This document shows positions 7,915 to 17,305 of a DNA stretch of 64,000 nucleotides, in pieces. The stretch comes from Sphingomonas vulcanisoli (GTDB lineage: Bacteria; Pseudomonadota; Alphaproteobacteria; Sphingomonadales; Sphingomonadaceae): the NCBI RefSeq assembly GCF_011761305.1, contig NZ_JAAOZC010000012.1, positions 28,211-92,210 of the forward strand. Reading direction: 5' to 3'. Numbering within the stretch: position 1 is the stretch's first letter; each line of letters opens with the position of its first letter. The notes under the pieces are model-generated. The model saw only the letters and a program-made list of their open reading frames with translations. It ran no database searches and had not been told where the DNA came from. The translations under genes were made by a program, and so were the position numbers.

Positions 7915-10900
7915 TCACTCCGCCGCAACCACCTCATCGATCGCATCCGCCGCGTCCTCCAGCGGATGGGGCAGCCGCGAAATCATCTCCTTCGGCACGA
8001 TCTGCCAGAACTTGCCCTTCCATCGATCCCAATCGTCAAGGATCGTGTTGGACCATTTGCTGTCCGTCGCCACCGCATGTTCGGCGACCAGCGCCTTCAG
8101 CGTGGCTTCCCAGCGCGCCGATCCGATCCGGTGCCAGCCGATGCTCTCGGGGTTGGCGCGCCCCTCGAACGTGCCATGCTCATCGAGCACGAAGGCCATG
8201 CCCCCGGTCATGCCAGCGCCGAAATTGTCGCCGATCGCGCCGAGGATCACCGCGGTGCCGCCGGTCATATATTCGCAGCCGTTGGCGCCGCAGCCTTCCA
8301 CGACCACGGTCGCGCCCGAATTGCGCACCGCGAACCGCTCCCCCGCCTGCCCCGCCGCGAACAATTTGCCCGAGGTGGCGCCGTAGAGCACGGTGTTGCC
8401 GATGATCGTGTTGGCCTTGCTCTCCAGCGGGCTGGAGACCATCGGGCGGACAATGATCGTCGCGCCCGAAAGCCCCTTGCCGACATAATCATTGGCCTCG
8501 CCGAACACCTCGAGCGTCAGCCCCTTGACCGCGAATGCACCGAGCGACTGGCCCGCGCTTCCCCGCAGCCGCACCTGAACATGATTGTCGGCCAGCGCGC
8601 TCATCCCGAAGCGTTCAGTGATCTCGGCTGAGAAGCGCGTGCCGACCGCGCGATGCGTATTCCGCACCGTATAGGTCAGCTGCATCTTCTCGCGCCGCGC
8701 GAACACCGGCGCGGCATCGCGGATCATCTGCGCGTCAAGACTGTCCGGCACATCGTTGCGGAAGGTGCTGAGCATGAAGCGACGATGGTGATCGGGCGCA
8801 TCGACCTTGGCGAGCACGGGATTGAGATCGAGATCGTCCAGATGCTCGGCGCCGCGGCTGACCTGGCGGAGGAGCTCGGTACGGCCGATGATCTCGTCGA
8901 GGCTCTTCACGCCGAGCCGGGCGAGGATTTCGCGCACCTCCTCCGCGATGAAGGTCATCAGGTTGATCACCTTCTCGGGCGTGCCGACGAACTTGGCGCG
9001 CAGCGCCTCATCCTGCGTGCAGACGCCGACCGGGCAGGTGTTCGAATGGCACTGGCGGACCATGATGCAGCCCATCGCCACCAGCGAAAGCGTACCGATG
9101 CCATATTCCTCGGCACCGAGGATCGCGGCAATGACGATGTCCCGCCCGGTCTTGAGGCCACCATCAGTGCGCAGCTTGACGCGGTGGCGCAGGCCATTGA
9201 GCGTCAACACCTGATTGACCTCGCTAAGGCCCATTTCCCACGGCGTGCCGGCATATTTGATGCTGGTCTGCGGTGACGCACCCGTGCCGCCAACATGGCC
9301 GGCGATCAAGATGGCATCAGCATGCGCCTTGGCAACGCCCGCCGCGACCGTGCCGATTCCCGCCGACGACACCAGCTTCACGCAGACCCGTGCGCGCGGA
9401 TTAATCTGCTTGAGATCGTAAATCAGCTGCGCCAGATCCTCGATCGAATAGATATCGTGGTGCGGCGGCGGCGAGATCAACGTCACGCCCGGCGTCGAAT
9501 GGCGCAGCCGCGCGATCATCTCGGTCACCTTGAAGCCGGGCAACTGCCCGCCCTCGCCGGGCTTGGCGCCCTGCGCGACCTTGATCTCCAGCTCCTCGGC
9601 GGATCCCAGATATTCGGCGGTGACGCCGAAGCGGCCGCTCGCGATCTGCTTGATCACCGAATTGGCATTATCGCCGTTGGGATAGGGCGTGAACCGGATC
9701 TTGTCTTCGCCGCCCTCGCCAGAAACCGCCTTGGCGCCGATCCGGTTCATCGCGATCGCCAGCGTTTCGTGCGCTTCCGGCGAGAGCGCGCCGAGGCTCA
9801 TGCCGGGCGTCACGAAGCGCTTGCGGATCTCGGTGATCGCTTCGACGCTGTCGATCGGACAGGGCTCTTTGGCCCAGTTGAACTCCATCAGATCGCGTAG
9901 ATAGATCGGGGGCAGGTCACGAACGCCGCGCGAGAATTGCAGATACTGGCTGTAGCTGTCGTTGGCGACCGAGGTTTGCAGAAGGTGCATCAGCTGCGCG
10001 GAATAAGCGTGGCTCTCGCCGTCATGGCGCTGGCGATAGAAGCCGCCGACCGGCAGCACCGCAGGACCGCCCTCGAACGCTTTCTCATGCCGCAGCCGCG
10101 CCGAAAGCTGGAGCGAGGCATAACCCTCGCCCGAAATCTTGGCGGGCATGCCGGGGAAGAGATCGTTGACCAGAGCGCGGGAGAGGCCGACCGCCTCGAA
10201 ATTATAGCCGCCGCGATAGGAGGAGATCACCGCGATCCCCATCTTGCTCATGATCTTGAGCAGACCGTCGTCGATCGCCTTGCGCCACGCCTTGAAGCAA
10301 TCGGCGAGGCTCTTGTCGCCGAACAGTCCGCGCGCATGCCGATCGGCGATCGCCGCCTCGGCGAGATAGGCGTTCACCGTCGTCGCGCCGACGCCGATCA
10401 ACACCGCGAAATAATGCGTATCGAGACATTCCGCCGAACGCACGTTGACCGAGGCATAGGAGCGCAGCCCCTTGCGGACGAGGTGGGTATGCACCGCCGC
10501 CGCCGCCAGCACCATCGCCATCGAAACCCGCTCCGGCCCGACATTCTCGTCGGTCAGGAACAGCTCGCTCTTGCCCTCCCGCACCGCCTGCTCGGCCTCG
10601 CGCCGCACGCGGGTGATCGCCTGGCGCAGCGCATCGGGCGCATCGCTGACCGGATAGGTGCAATCGATCGTGGCGTAGCTGGTGGAGAAATGCGCCTGCA
10701 GGGTCGCCCAGTCCCGGCTGGTCAGCACGGGACTATCAAGCACCAGCACACCCACTTGCTGCGCTTCGGTATCCAGGATGTTGGCGAGATTGCCGAACCG
10801 TGTCTTCAGCGACATCACGCGCGTCTCACGCAGACTGTCGATCGGCGGGTTGGTCACCTGGCTGAAATTCTGGCGGAAGAAGTGGCTGATCAGCCGCGGC

Positions 10901-12459
10901 TTGTCCGAGATGACCGCAAGCGGCGTATCGTCGCCCATCGATCCGATCGCCTCCTTGGCGGTCTCGACCTGAGGCGCCAGGATCAGCTCCATGTCCTCCA
11001 TCGTCTGACCGGCCGCGATCTGGCGGCGGATCAGCTCGGCGCGTGTCCATGCCGGCGGCGCGGCCTCGGGCGGCACTGGCAGATCGGCCATCAAGCGGAA
11101 GCCCTTGATCCAGTCGCTGTACGGCGCTTCGGCGGCGATCCGATCCTTGATCGCGGCGTCGTCGTAGAATTTGCCCTCTTCCAGATCGATCGCGACCATC
11201 TGGCCCGGGCCCATCCGCCCCTTCGCCACCGCGGAGCTTTCGGGCACGATGACCATGCCCGCTTCGGAGCCGACGATCAGCAGATTGTCCGCGGTGCGCA
11301 GCGTCCTGAGTGGGCGCAAGGCATTGCGGTCGACGCCCGCCACCACCCAGCGGCCATCGGTCATCGCCAGCGCCGCGGGCCCGTCCCACGGCTCCATCAC
11401 GCTTGCGAAATAATTGTACATGTCCTCCACCGGCTGGGGCAGATCGGAGCCCGCCCAGGCTTCGGGCACCAGCATCAGCTTGGCGGTCGGCGCGTCGCGG
11501 CCCGAACGGCAGATCGTCTCGAACACCGCATCCAATGCGGCGGTATCGGAGGCGCCGGCGGGGATCAGCGGCTTGATATCTTCCGAGTGCGATCCGAAGG
11601 CCAGCGAGGCCATCTTGATCTCGTGGCTCTTCATCCAATTCTTGTTGCCGCGGATCGTATTGATCTCGCCGTTGTGCGCGAGGCAGCGGAACGGCTGCGC
11701 CAGCCACCATTGCGGGAAGGTGTTGGTGGAATAGCGCTGGTGAAAGATCGCGACGCGGCTGACGAACCGCTCGTCGCGCAGATCGGGATAGAAGACCGAA
11801 AGCTCGGCCGCGAGGAACAGTCCCTTGTAGATCACCGACCGGGTGCTGAGCGAGCAGATGTAGCAGCCCTGAATCTGCGCCTCGATCAAAGATTTCTCGA
11901 TCCGCCGGCGGACGAGATAGAGCTTTTTCTCGAACTCGGCCTCGCTCTCCTCATCGGGCATCGGGCCGGCGATCATGATCTGCTCGATCTCGGGCCGGGT
12001 CAGCATTGCCTTATCGCCGATGCACGAGACATCGACGGGCACCTGCCGCCAGCCATAGATGGTGTAGCCGAAATCGATGATCTCGCTCTCGATGATCGTC
12101 CGGCAACTCTCCTGCGCGCCGAGATCGGTGCGCGGCAGGAAAATCATGCCGACCGCGAGGCGATTGCCGCGCGGACGATGCCCGGCGGCCTCGATCGCAT
12201 CATCGAAGAAGGCGGCGGGAATATCGAGATGGATGCCTGCGCCGTCGCCGGTCTTGCCATCGGCATCGACCGCGCCGCGATGCCACACCGCCTTCAGCGC
12301 ATCGACCGCCGCCGTGACGACACGCCGCGAGGCTTTGCCGTCGGTCGCGGCGACAAGGCCGACGCCGCAGGCATCGCCCTCCATATCGGGGCGATACATG
12401 CCCTCGTCGGCGATACGCGCGCGCTCGGCGTCGGAGGCGAGGAAAGGAACGTGGGTCAT
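7915..12459 (-). CDS. gltB: Glutamate synthase (NADPH) large subunit
   Basis: The roughly 1514-residue enzyme makes glutamate from 2-oxoglutarate and glutamine. It starts at ATG 12459; a longer frame would run into the neighbouring gene. DACGVGLVA near residue 30 gives the N-terminal Cys nucleophile exposed after propeptide cleavage (glutaminase domain), the FMN-binding synthase domain follows, CIMVRQCHSNTCPVGVC is the 3Fe-4S cluster site, and the C-terminal beta-helix includes GCGANGCEYMTGGTAV. It pairs with gltD at 13606-15039, but two small exported-protein genes lie between them. Confidence 0.97.
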   Translation of the reverse strand: MTHVPFLASDAERARIADEGMYRPDMEGDACGVGLVAATDGKASRRVVTAAVDALKAVWHRGAVDADGKTGDGAGIHLDIPAAFFDDAIEAAGHRPRGNRLAVGMIFLPRTDLGAQESCRTIIESEIIDFGYTIYGWRQVPVDVSCIGDKAMLTRPEIEQIMIAGPMPDEESEAEFEKKLYLVRRRIEKSLIEAQIQGCYICSLSTRSVIYKGLFLAAELSVFYPDLRDERFVSRVAIFHQRYSTNTFPQWWLAQPFRCLAHNGEINTIRGNKNWMKSHEIKMASLAFGSHSEDIKPLIPAGASDTAALDAVFETICRSGRDAPTAKLMLVPEAWAGSDLPQPVEDMYNYFASVMEPWDGPAALAMTDGRWVVAGVDRNALRPLRTLRTADNLLIVGSEAGMVIVPESSAVAKGRMGPGQMVAIDLEEGKFYDDAAIKDRIAAEAPYSDWIKGFRLMADLPVPPEAAPPAWTRAELIRRQIAAGQTMEDMELILAPQVETAKEAIGSMGDDTPLAVISDKPRLISHFFRQNFSQVTNPPIDSLRETRVMSLKTRFGNLANILDTEAQQVGVLVLDSPVLTSRDWATLQAHFSTSYATIDCTYPVSDAPDALRQAITRVRREAEQAVREGKSELFLTDENVGPERVSMAMVLAAAAVHTHLVRKGLRSYASVNVRSAECLDTHYFAVLIGVGATTVNAYLAEAAIADRHARGLFGDKSLADCFKAWRKAIDDGLLKIMSKMGIAVISSYRGGYNFEAVGLSRALVNDLFPGMPAKISGEGYASLQLSARLRHEKAFEGGPAVLPVGGFYRQRHDGESHAYSAQLMHLLQTSVANDSYSQYLQFSRGVRDLPPIYLRDLMEFNWAKEPCPIDSVEAITEIRKRFVTPGMSLGALSPEAHETLAIAMNRIGAKAVSGEGGEDKIRFTPYPNGDNANSVIKQIASGRFGVTAEYLGSAEELEIKVAQGAKPGEGGQLPGFKVTEMIARLRHSTPGVTLISPPPHHDIYSIEDLAQLIYDLKQINPRARVCVKLVSSAGIGTVAAGVAKAHADAILIAGHVGGTGASPQTSIKYAGTPWEMGLSEVNQVLTLNGLRHRVKLRTDGGLKTGRDIVIAAILGAEEYGIGTLSLVAMGCIMVRQCHSNTCPVGVCTQDEALRAKFVGTPEKVINLMTFIAEEVREILARLGVKSLDEIIGRTELLRQVSRGAEHLDDLDLNPVLAKVDAPDHHRRFMLSTFRNDVPDSLDAQMIRDAAPVFARREKMQLTYTVRNTHRAVGTRFSAEITERFGMSALADNHVQVRLRGSAGQSLGAFAVKGLTLEVFGEANDYVGKGLSGATIIVRPMVSSPLESKANTIIGNTVLYGATSGKLFAAGQAGERFAVRNSGATVVVEGCGANGCEYMTGGTAVILGAIGDNFGAGMTGGMAFVLDEHGTFEGRANPESIGWHRIGSARWEATLKALVAEHAVATDSKWSNTILDDWDRWKGKFWQIVPKEMISRLPHPLEDAADAIDEVVAAE

Positions 12460-12464
12460 AAGGC

Positions 12465-12896
12465 TCAGACCTTCCGCAAAGGAGCGGTATGGGGAGAGAA
12501 AAGAAAGCGGACGCTGCCCGGCGGCAAGCTCCGGCCGACGATGACGCTGACCGACCAAAACTCGTTTTCGGGCAAGATGAACGGCTCGCCGGGCGGAAGT
12601 GCGAGCAGAGCGTTGCGCAACTCCTCGGGCAACTTGTCGGCGACGATACGGACGTGCGTCCGCGTGAAGGCAACGCCGAGGTCGGTCAGCGTCTTGATCG
12701 CCGCATCCAAAGAATGCGCCGGCTCAAGCGCCTTCATCTTCTCCTCTGGCACGTCGCGCGCCACGCGCAGTTGATCGAGATCCCAAATCTCGCCGCTGGG
12801 CGTGCTGGGAGCCGCCGGTGCGGTCGGCGTCTGTGCGAGCGCGGGTGTAACCAGACCGAGGGCGCAAGCAGCAGCGATGGCAAAAGCTCGCATCAT
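12465..12896 (-). CDS. Small exported protein of unknown function between gltD and gltB
   Basis: The 143-residue protein starts MMRAFAIAAACALGLVTPAL and has a clear signal peptide ending near ALAQ (about residue 21). The mature part is moderately charged and shows no motif I recognise. It overlaps the upstream DUF2059 gene by four bases (ATGA) and ends five bases before gltB, so it belongs to the glt operon. A periplasmic protein in a cytoplasmic nitrogen-assimilation operon is unexpected. Either ATG at 12896 or 12893 could be used. Confidence 0.75.
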   Translation of the reverse strand: MMRAFAIAAACALGLVTPALAQTPTAPAAPSTPSGEIWDLDQLRVARDVPEEKMKALEPAHSLDAAIKTLTDLGVAFTRTHVRIVADKLPEELRNALLALPPGEPFILPENEFWSVSVIVGRSLPPGSVRFLFSPHTAPLRKV

Positions 12897-13606
12897 TTGG
12901 TTGCCTTGGCCTTGAGCTTATCGGGCGTCGTGTCGAGCAACGCGGCCAGCTTGGCGCGATCCGCATCGGTCAGATCCGCGAGCGTCTTGGGCTTGGGCAG
13001 TGCAGCGGTGTCCGTCGCAATCTGTTTTGAAATCGTCATCATGCGCTGGACGACTTGGCGGGTTAGCTCGCGCATCTGCTGTTGCATGCTTGGGTCATTG
13101 AGCATTGCGAGCTGCTGAGAGGCAAAACTTCGCCCGGTGGGCGTCGTGAAGAAAGCATCGATCTCCTGAAGTTGTGCCAGCGAAAAATGATCCGCATAAA
13201 CCTGCGCCATCGCCTCACGCATCGATGGTTCATGCTGGGCCATGATCTCGGCCATCGCATCCTTCCCGATCTCGACCGCGATTTTCAGCCGCTGCTCAAC
13301 AGCCGGATCGACGATCATTGTCGCGGTATGCAACTTTCCCGGGGGTAATTTGGCGATTTCGTCGTTCGAGATGCCGGCAGAGCTGAGCATCAGCCTCAGC
13401 GGCAGATCCATTATCTGGCTCGTCACGCTGTTGGTCATCGCAGCCGATGAAGAAGCCAGGCTCCGCTTATAGAAATCAGGCGGGACAAGCTTCTGCGCGA
13501 GTGCGCGCGCCGCGACGAGCCGCGCGGGATCGACCGCTGCGGGCGCAGGAGCCTGAGCGAAAAGCGGCGCGGCGATCAGCGCCAGTGCGATCAGCAATCC
13601 GCGCAT
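12893..13606 (-). CDS. Exported DUF2059 domain protein
   Basis: The 237-residue product begins MRGLLIALALIAAPLFAQ, a signal peptide. The C-terminal half, with QVYADHFSLAQLQEIDAFF and TPTGRSFASQQLAML, matches the DUF2059 pattern of a helical domain in which a Phe-Tyr-containing segment precedes a T-P-x-G-x motif. Function is unknown. Its start overlaps the gltD stop by one base (TGATG), tying it to the glt operon. Confidence 0.85.
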   Translation of the reverse strand: MRGLLIALALIAAPLFAQAPAPAAVDPARLVAARALAQKLVPPDFYKRSLASSSAAMTNSVTSQIMDLPLRLMLSSAGISNDEIAKLPPGKLHTATMIVDPAVEQRLKIAVEIGKDAMAEIMAQHEPSMREAMAQVYADHFSLAQLQEIDAFFTTPTGRSFASQQLAMLNDPSMQQQMRELTRQVVQRMMTISKQIATDTAALPKPKTLADLTDADRAKLAALLDTTPDKLKAKATK

Positions 13607-15039
13607 CAAGCCGCCTCCAGCAGCTTTGTCGCAGCCTTCGCCTTGAGATAAGCATGCATCCGCTCGGCCAGATCGCGACCATCGCGTACCGCCCACACCA
13701 CCAGGCTGGCGCCACGGACGATGTCGCCCGCCGCGAACACGCCGTCGAGGCTGGTCATCATCGTCTTGTGATCGACGCGGAGCGTGCCCCAGCGCGTCAC
13801 CGCCAGATCGGGCGATCCGAACAGGCGCGGCAGGTCTTCGGCATCGAAGCCCAGCGCCTTGATGACGAGATCGGCGTCGATCCGCTCGCCCATGCCGGGA
13901 TCGACTTCAGGGGTGCGGCGGCCGCTGGGATCGGGCGCACCCAGCCGCATCCGGCTGACCTGCACGCCGGAGACGGTGCCGCCGGTATCGTGGAACGCTT
14001 CGGGCGCGGAAAGCCAGACGAACTCGACGCCCTCCTCCTCGGCATTCTTCACTTCGCGCTGGCTGCCCGGCATGTTGGCCTTGTCGCGCCGGTAGAGGCA
14101 GCGGACCGAGGCCGCGCCCTGGCGGATCGCGGTGCGCACGCAATCCATCGCGGTATCGCCGCCGCCGACCACGACCACACGCTTGCCGAGCGCATTGAGG
14201 CTGCCGTCGTCCCACGCCGGAACGGCATCGCCGAAGCCCTTGCGGTTGGATGCGGTGAGATAGTCGAGCGCCTCGATCACGCCGTCCGCACCGACACCGG
14301 GCGCCTTGATCGCGCGCGGCTTGTAGACGCCGGTGGCAATAACGATCGCATCATGGCGTGCGCGCAGCTCATCAAGCGTCGCGTCGCGGCCGACCTCGAA
14401 GCTCTGGTGGAAGACGATGCCGCCCTGCGCCAGCCGATCGACCCGGCGCATCACCACCGGCTTTTCCAGCTTGAAGCCGGGAATGCCGTAGGTCAGCAGC
14501 CCGCCCGCGCGATCGTGGCGATCATAGACGTGGACCTCGTAACCCTGGACGCGCAGCAGCTCGGCGACCGTCAGCCCCGCCGGCCCCGCGCCGATCACGC
14601 CGATCGATTGGCCGCGATCGGGGCCGGGCGCGAGCGGTTCGACCCAGCCCTTTTCCCAGGCGGTATCGGTGATGAATTTCTCGACCGATCCGATCGTCAC
14701 CGCGCCGTGGCCGGAGAATTCGATGACGCAATTGCCCTCGCACAGCCGATCCTGCGGACAGATGCGGCCGCAGATCTCGGGCATCGTCGAGGTTGCGTTG
14801 CTCAGCTCATAAGCCTCGCGCAGCCGCCCCTCGGCGGTCAGCCTCAGCCAGTCGGGAATATGATTGTGGAGCGGGCAGTGCGTCGAGCAATAGGGCACGC
14901 CGCATTGCGAGCAACGCGAACTCTGCTCTTCGGCGGTCTCCACTACGAAGCTCGTTGAGATCTCCGCGAAATCAGCGGCGCGGTCGCCCGCTGCGCGCTT
15001 TTCGGGATAATCCTGACCGACCTTGGTGAATTGCAGCAT
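13606..15039 (-). CDS. gltD: Glutamate synthase small subunit
   Basis: The 477-residue flavoprotein transfers electrons from NADPH to GltB. Two cysteine clusters, CSQCGVPYCSTHCP (about residues 40-54) and CGRICPQDRLCEGNC (about 90-105), are the 4Fe-4S sites. GVIGAGPAGLTVAELL is the FAD dinucleotide-binding motif and VVVGGGDTAMDCVRTA the NADPH one. It is the first gene of an operon that continues through the DUF2059 protein, a second exported protein and gltB. The upstream region 15040-15187 holds the promoter and the convergent-side end of uppP. Confidence 0.96.
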   Translation of the reverse strand: MLQFTKVGQDYPEKRAAGDRAADFAEISTSFVVETAEEQSSRCSQCGVPYCSTHCPLHNHIPDWLRLTAEGRLREAYELSNATSTMPEICGRICPQDRLCEGNCVIEFSGHGAVTIGSVEKFITDTAWEKGWVEPLAPGPDRGQSIGVIGAGPAGLTVAELLRVQGYEVHVYDRHDRAGGLLTYGIPGFKLEKPVVMRRVDRLAQGGIVFHQSFEVGRDATLDELRARHDAIVIATGVYKPRAIKAPGVGADGVIEALDYLTASNRKGFGDAVPAWDDGSLNALGKRVVVVGGGDTAMDCVRTAIRQGAASVRCLYRRDKANMPGSQREVKNAEEEGVEFVWLSAPEAFHDTGGTVSGVQVSRMRLGAPDPSGRRTPEVDPGMGERIDADLVIKALGFDAEDLPRLFGSPDLAVTRWGTLRVDHKTMMTSLDGVFAAGDIVRGASLVVWAVRDGRDLAERMHAYLKAKAATKLLEAA

Positions 15040-15187
15040 GAAAGCCCTCCGCGAGCTTCATGGCCTTATCCACAGACGAAGTCGATAGGATGGGTAAGCA
15101 CAACTGTCCTATATTGAGGGACTTATCTGCACTTTCCTGGAATTTTAGGCTTCAGACAAATCTAGTGTGTCCGTTTCGGTACTATTA

Positions 15188-15988
15188 TCATTTCCACAGC
15201 CAGATCAATGCCGCCGCGCCTGCACCGATTCGATACCAGGCGAACGGCGTAAAACCGTGCTTTGACACAAACGGCACGAACACCCGCACCACCGCCAAGG
15301 CCACCACAAACGCGACCACGAACCCGATGCCAATTGTTCCCCAGCCGACAGTGCCGTGGCCGATCTCATGCCAATTGCTCTTGAGCTCGATCAGTGTCGC
15401 GCCGAGCATCGTCGGAATGGCGAGGAAGAAGCTGAACTCCGCCGCTGTGCGCCGCTCGACGCCCAATGACAAAGCGCCCATGATCGTCGCGCCCGATCGG
15501 CTGACGCCCGGGATCATCGCCAGGCATTGGACGATGCCGATGCCGACGGTCGTCCGCACCGGTATATCGGCGACGCCGGAAACCCGCGCCGCCTTGACCA
15601 GCCGCTCGATGATGATGATCGCGACGCCGCCCACGATCAGCGCCACCGCGACAATGTCCGGCCGGCTGAGCAGAGCCTCGATCTTCTTGTGCAGCGCCAG
15701 CCCGATCACCGCAGCCGGGACAAAGGCGACGAGCAGATTGCGCACGAAGCGGATCGATGTCGCATCCCGCCGCAGCAACCCGTGAAACACCGCCCAGAAA
15801 GTGCGCCAGTAGAGCACGACGATCGCCAGGATCGCGCCCAATTGGATGACGATGTTGAACACCTTCCACTTCTCATCGTCATAGCCGAGCAGCGCGCCTG
15901 CGAGGATGAGGTGGCCGGTCGAGGAGACGGGCAGGAATTCGGTGACGCCCTCGACGATGCCGAGGATGATCGGCTGGAGGATGCTCAT
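15188..15988 (-). CDS. uppP: Undecaprenyl-diphosphate phosphatase
   Basis: The roughly 266-residue integral membrane enzyme recycles the undecaprenyl carrier for cell-wall synthesis. GIVEGVTEFLPVSSTGHLIL is the first family signature and MIPGVSRSGATIMGALSLG the second (catalytic Ser/Arg loop). About eight hydrophobic segments are visible. The start is set at ATG 15988 (MSILQPIILG) rather than 17 codons upstream because it overlaps the preceding NDUFA9-like gene by four bases. The two genes probably form one transcript. Confidence 0.95.
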   Translation of the reverse strand: MSILQPIILGIVEGVTEFLPVSSTGHLILAGALLGYDDEKWKVFNIVIQLGAILAIVVLYWRTFWAVFHGLLRRDATSIRFVRNLLVAFVPAAVIGLALHKKIEALLSRPDIVAVALIVGGVAIIIIERLVKAARVSGVADIPVRTTVGIGIVQCLAMIPGVSRSGATIMGALSLGVERRTAAEFSFFLAIPTMLGATLIELKSNWHEIGHGTVGWGTIGIGFVVAFVVALAVVRVFVPFVSKHGFTPFAWYRIGAGAAALIWLWK

Positions 15989-16920
15989 GCAGCGGTCGTA
16001 AGGCTGAAGCGGCCTTCGCGGCGGAAGCGCACCAGCCATGCCGGCGCCATTGCCTCCAGCGGGCGGGGCGCGATACCGAACGCATCGAACCCCGCAGCGC
16101 CCGGCGCCACGACATTATCGTTCTGCAGCATCAGCCACTGGTCCCACGTCATCGGCGCGCCGGGCAGGCGGCCGCCGAACCGAGCCATCGCGCGCGCCAC
16201 CGGATCCGGCACGGACAGGAATCGCGGCGTTGCCCCGATCGCCTGCGCGATCCAGGCATTGAGCGCCGCCATGCTGATCGGCTCGGGCCCGCCGAGTTCA
16301 TAGGTCTTGCCCGCGTGCGCTTTGGGATCGAGCGCCGCCAGCGCGATGGCTTGCGCCAGATCGCCGACCCAGACGGGCTGAAACCGCACGGTCGGTCGAA
16401 TGATCGGTGCCACGGGCAGCTTGGAGATCAGCCCCGCGAAACGGTTCACGAAATTGTCTTCCGGCCCGAACACAATCGAAGGCCGGATGACCGTCGCGCC
16501 CGGGAAAGCGCCCTGCACCGCCTGCTCGCCCAGCCCCTTGCTCCGCCCATAGGCCGATTCGGCCAGCGGATCGGCGCCGATCGCCGAAATCTGGACCAAC
16601 GCCGCCGCGCCCGCCGTGCGCGCGGCCTCCGCGACATTCTTCGCGCCCTCGATATGCACCTTGTCGAAATCGCCCGCGAGGATGCCGACGAGATTGATCA
16701 CGCTTGTCGCGCCCGCCACTGCTTTGGCCACGCTTTCCGGCTTGGTAACGTCCGCCGCGATGAATTGGGTCTGTCCCAGCCCGCCCAGCGGCTTCACGAA
16801 CCAGGCGTCGCGCGGATCGCGCTCGGCCACGCGCAGCCGCGCACCCGCCTTCAGCACCTCCTGCGCGACATAGCGGCCGAGAAAGCCGCCGCCGCCGAAC
16901 ACCGTCACCACCTGGTCCAT
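15985..16920 (-). CDS. NDUFA9-like NAD(P)-binding epimerase/reductase family protein
   Basis: The roughly 311-residue protein begins MDQVVTVFGGGGFLGRYVAQ, a Rossmann GxxGxxG fold of the atypical short-chain dehydrogenase family to which complex I NDUFA9 homologues belong. VINLVGIL and a YGRSKGLGEQAV segment (the Y-x3-K-like position) agree. Members may act in quinone- or complex I-linked metabolism or as nucleotide-sugar-type reductases; the substrate is unknown. The start is at ATG 16920 and the end overlaps uppP by four bases. Confidence 0.87.
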   Translation of the reverse strand: MDQVVTVFGGGGFLGRYVAQEVLKAGARLRVAERDPRDAWFVKPLGGLGQTQFIAADVTKPESVAKAVAGATSVINLVGILAGDFDKVHIEGAKNVAEAARTAGAAALVQISAIGADPLAESAYGRSKGLGEQAVQGAFPGATVIRPSIVFGPEDNFVNRFAGLISKLPVAPIIRPTVRFQPVWVGDLAQAIALAALDPKAHAGKTYELGGPEPISMAALNAWIAQAIGATPRFLSVPDPVARAMARFGGRLPGAPMTWDQWLMLQNDNVVAPGAAGFDAFGIAPRPLEAMAPAWLVRFRREGRFSLTTAA

Positions 16921-17045
16921 CGCGCTTGCTATCCTCGGGCCTGTACCGCGGTGCGGTCCATGCCTTCGGCGGCACGCCCGCGCAAGCCGCCGCATTCGGT
17001 TGACAAGCGACAAGCCCCCCGCCTAGAGGCCGCGCCCTACCCCGT

Positions 17046-17132
17046 GCCCAGATGGCGGAATTGGTAGACGCACCAGCTTCAGGTGCTGGCGATCGCAAGG
17101 TCGTGGAGGTTCGAGTCCTCTTCTGGGCACCA
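17046..17132 (+). tRNA. tRNA-Leu (anticodon CAG), CCA encoded
   Basis: The 87-base sequence folds as a class II tRNA: acceptor arms GCCCAGA and TCTGGGC pair, the anticodon stem-loop is CCAGC-TTCAGGT-GCTGG (anticodon CAG), there is a long variable arm, and the T-arm is GGAGGTTCGAGTCCTC. The final CCA is encoded. Its 3' end (17116-17132) is duplicated at 31607 and, with one base missing, at 47962, marking it as the integration site of the tandem elements that follow. Confidence 0.95.
17116..17132 (+). other. Attachment core 1 (tRNA-Leu 3' end)
   Basis: TCCTCTTCTGGGCACCA is the tRNA-Leu 3' end and the inferred att core. It is followed by a CGTCC-GA-GGACG-TCCAG arm region and, about 170 bases later, by integrase 1. 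Copies with the same layout precede integrase 2 (31607-31620, 14 identical bases) and integrase 3 (47962-47977, one G missing). Sequence identity is direct; the att role is inferred. Confidence 0.75.
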
Positions 17133-17305
17133 AACGCTTTCCCAGGCGCGTCCGAGGACGTCCAGTAAGCGACTGGTTTTCAAGCGAAAACCCCAGGACA
17201 TTCGTCGGCTTAAATCCGGGCTGATCCAGCCAGGACCAACAGCAGAGTCGACGATTTGTTGGTCCTGATGTTGGTGTTGGCACAGCCCCTCACGGAGCTG
17301 ACATC

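Noticed and set aside
9937..12774. A 945-codon open frame on the plus strand opposite gltB
   Set aside because: It is fully antisense to a gene with complete glutamate synthase motifs and is rich in Arg, His and Gly, the usual artefact of GC-rich third positions.
13447..14958. A 503-codon open frame antisense to gltD
   Set aside because: GltD is certain from its cysteine clusters and FAD/NADPH motifs; the opposite frame has no domain and arginine-rich composition.
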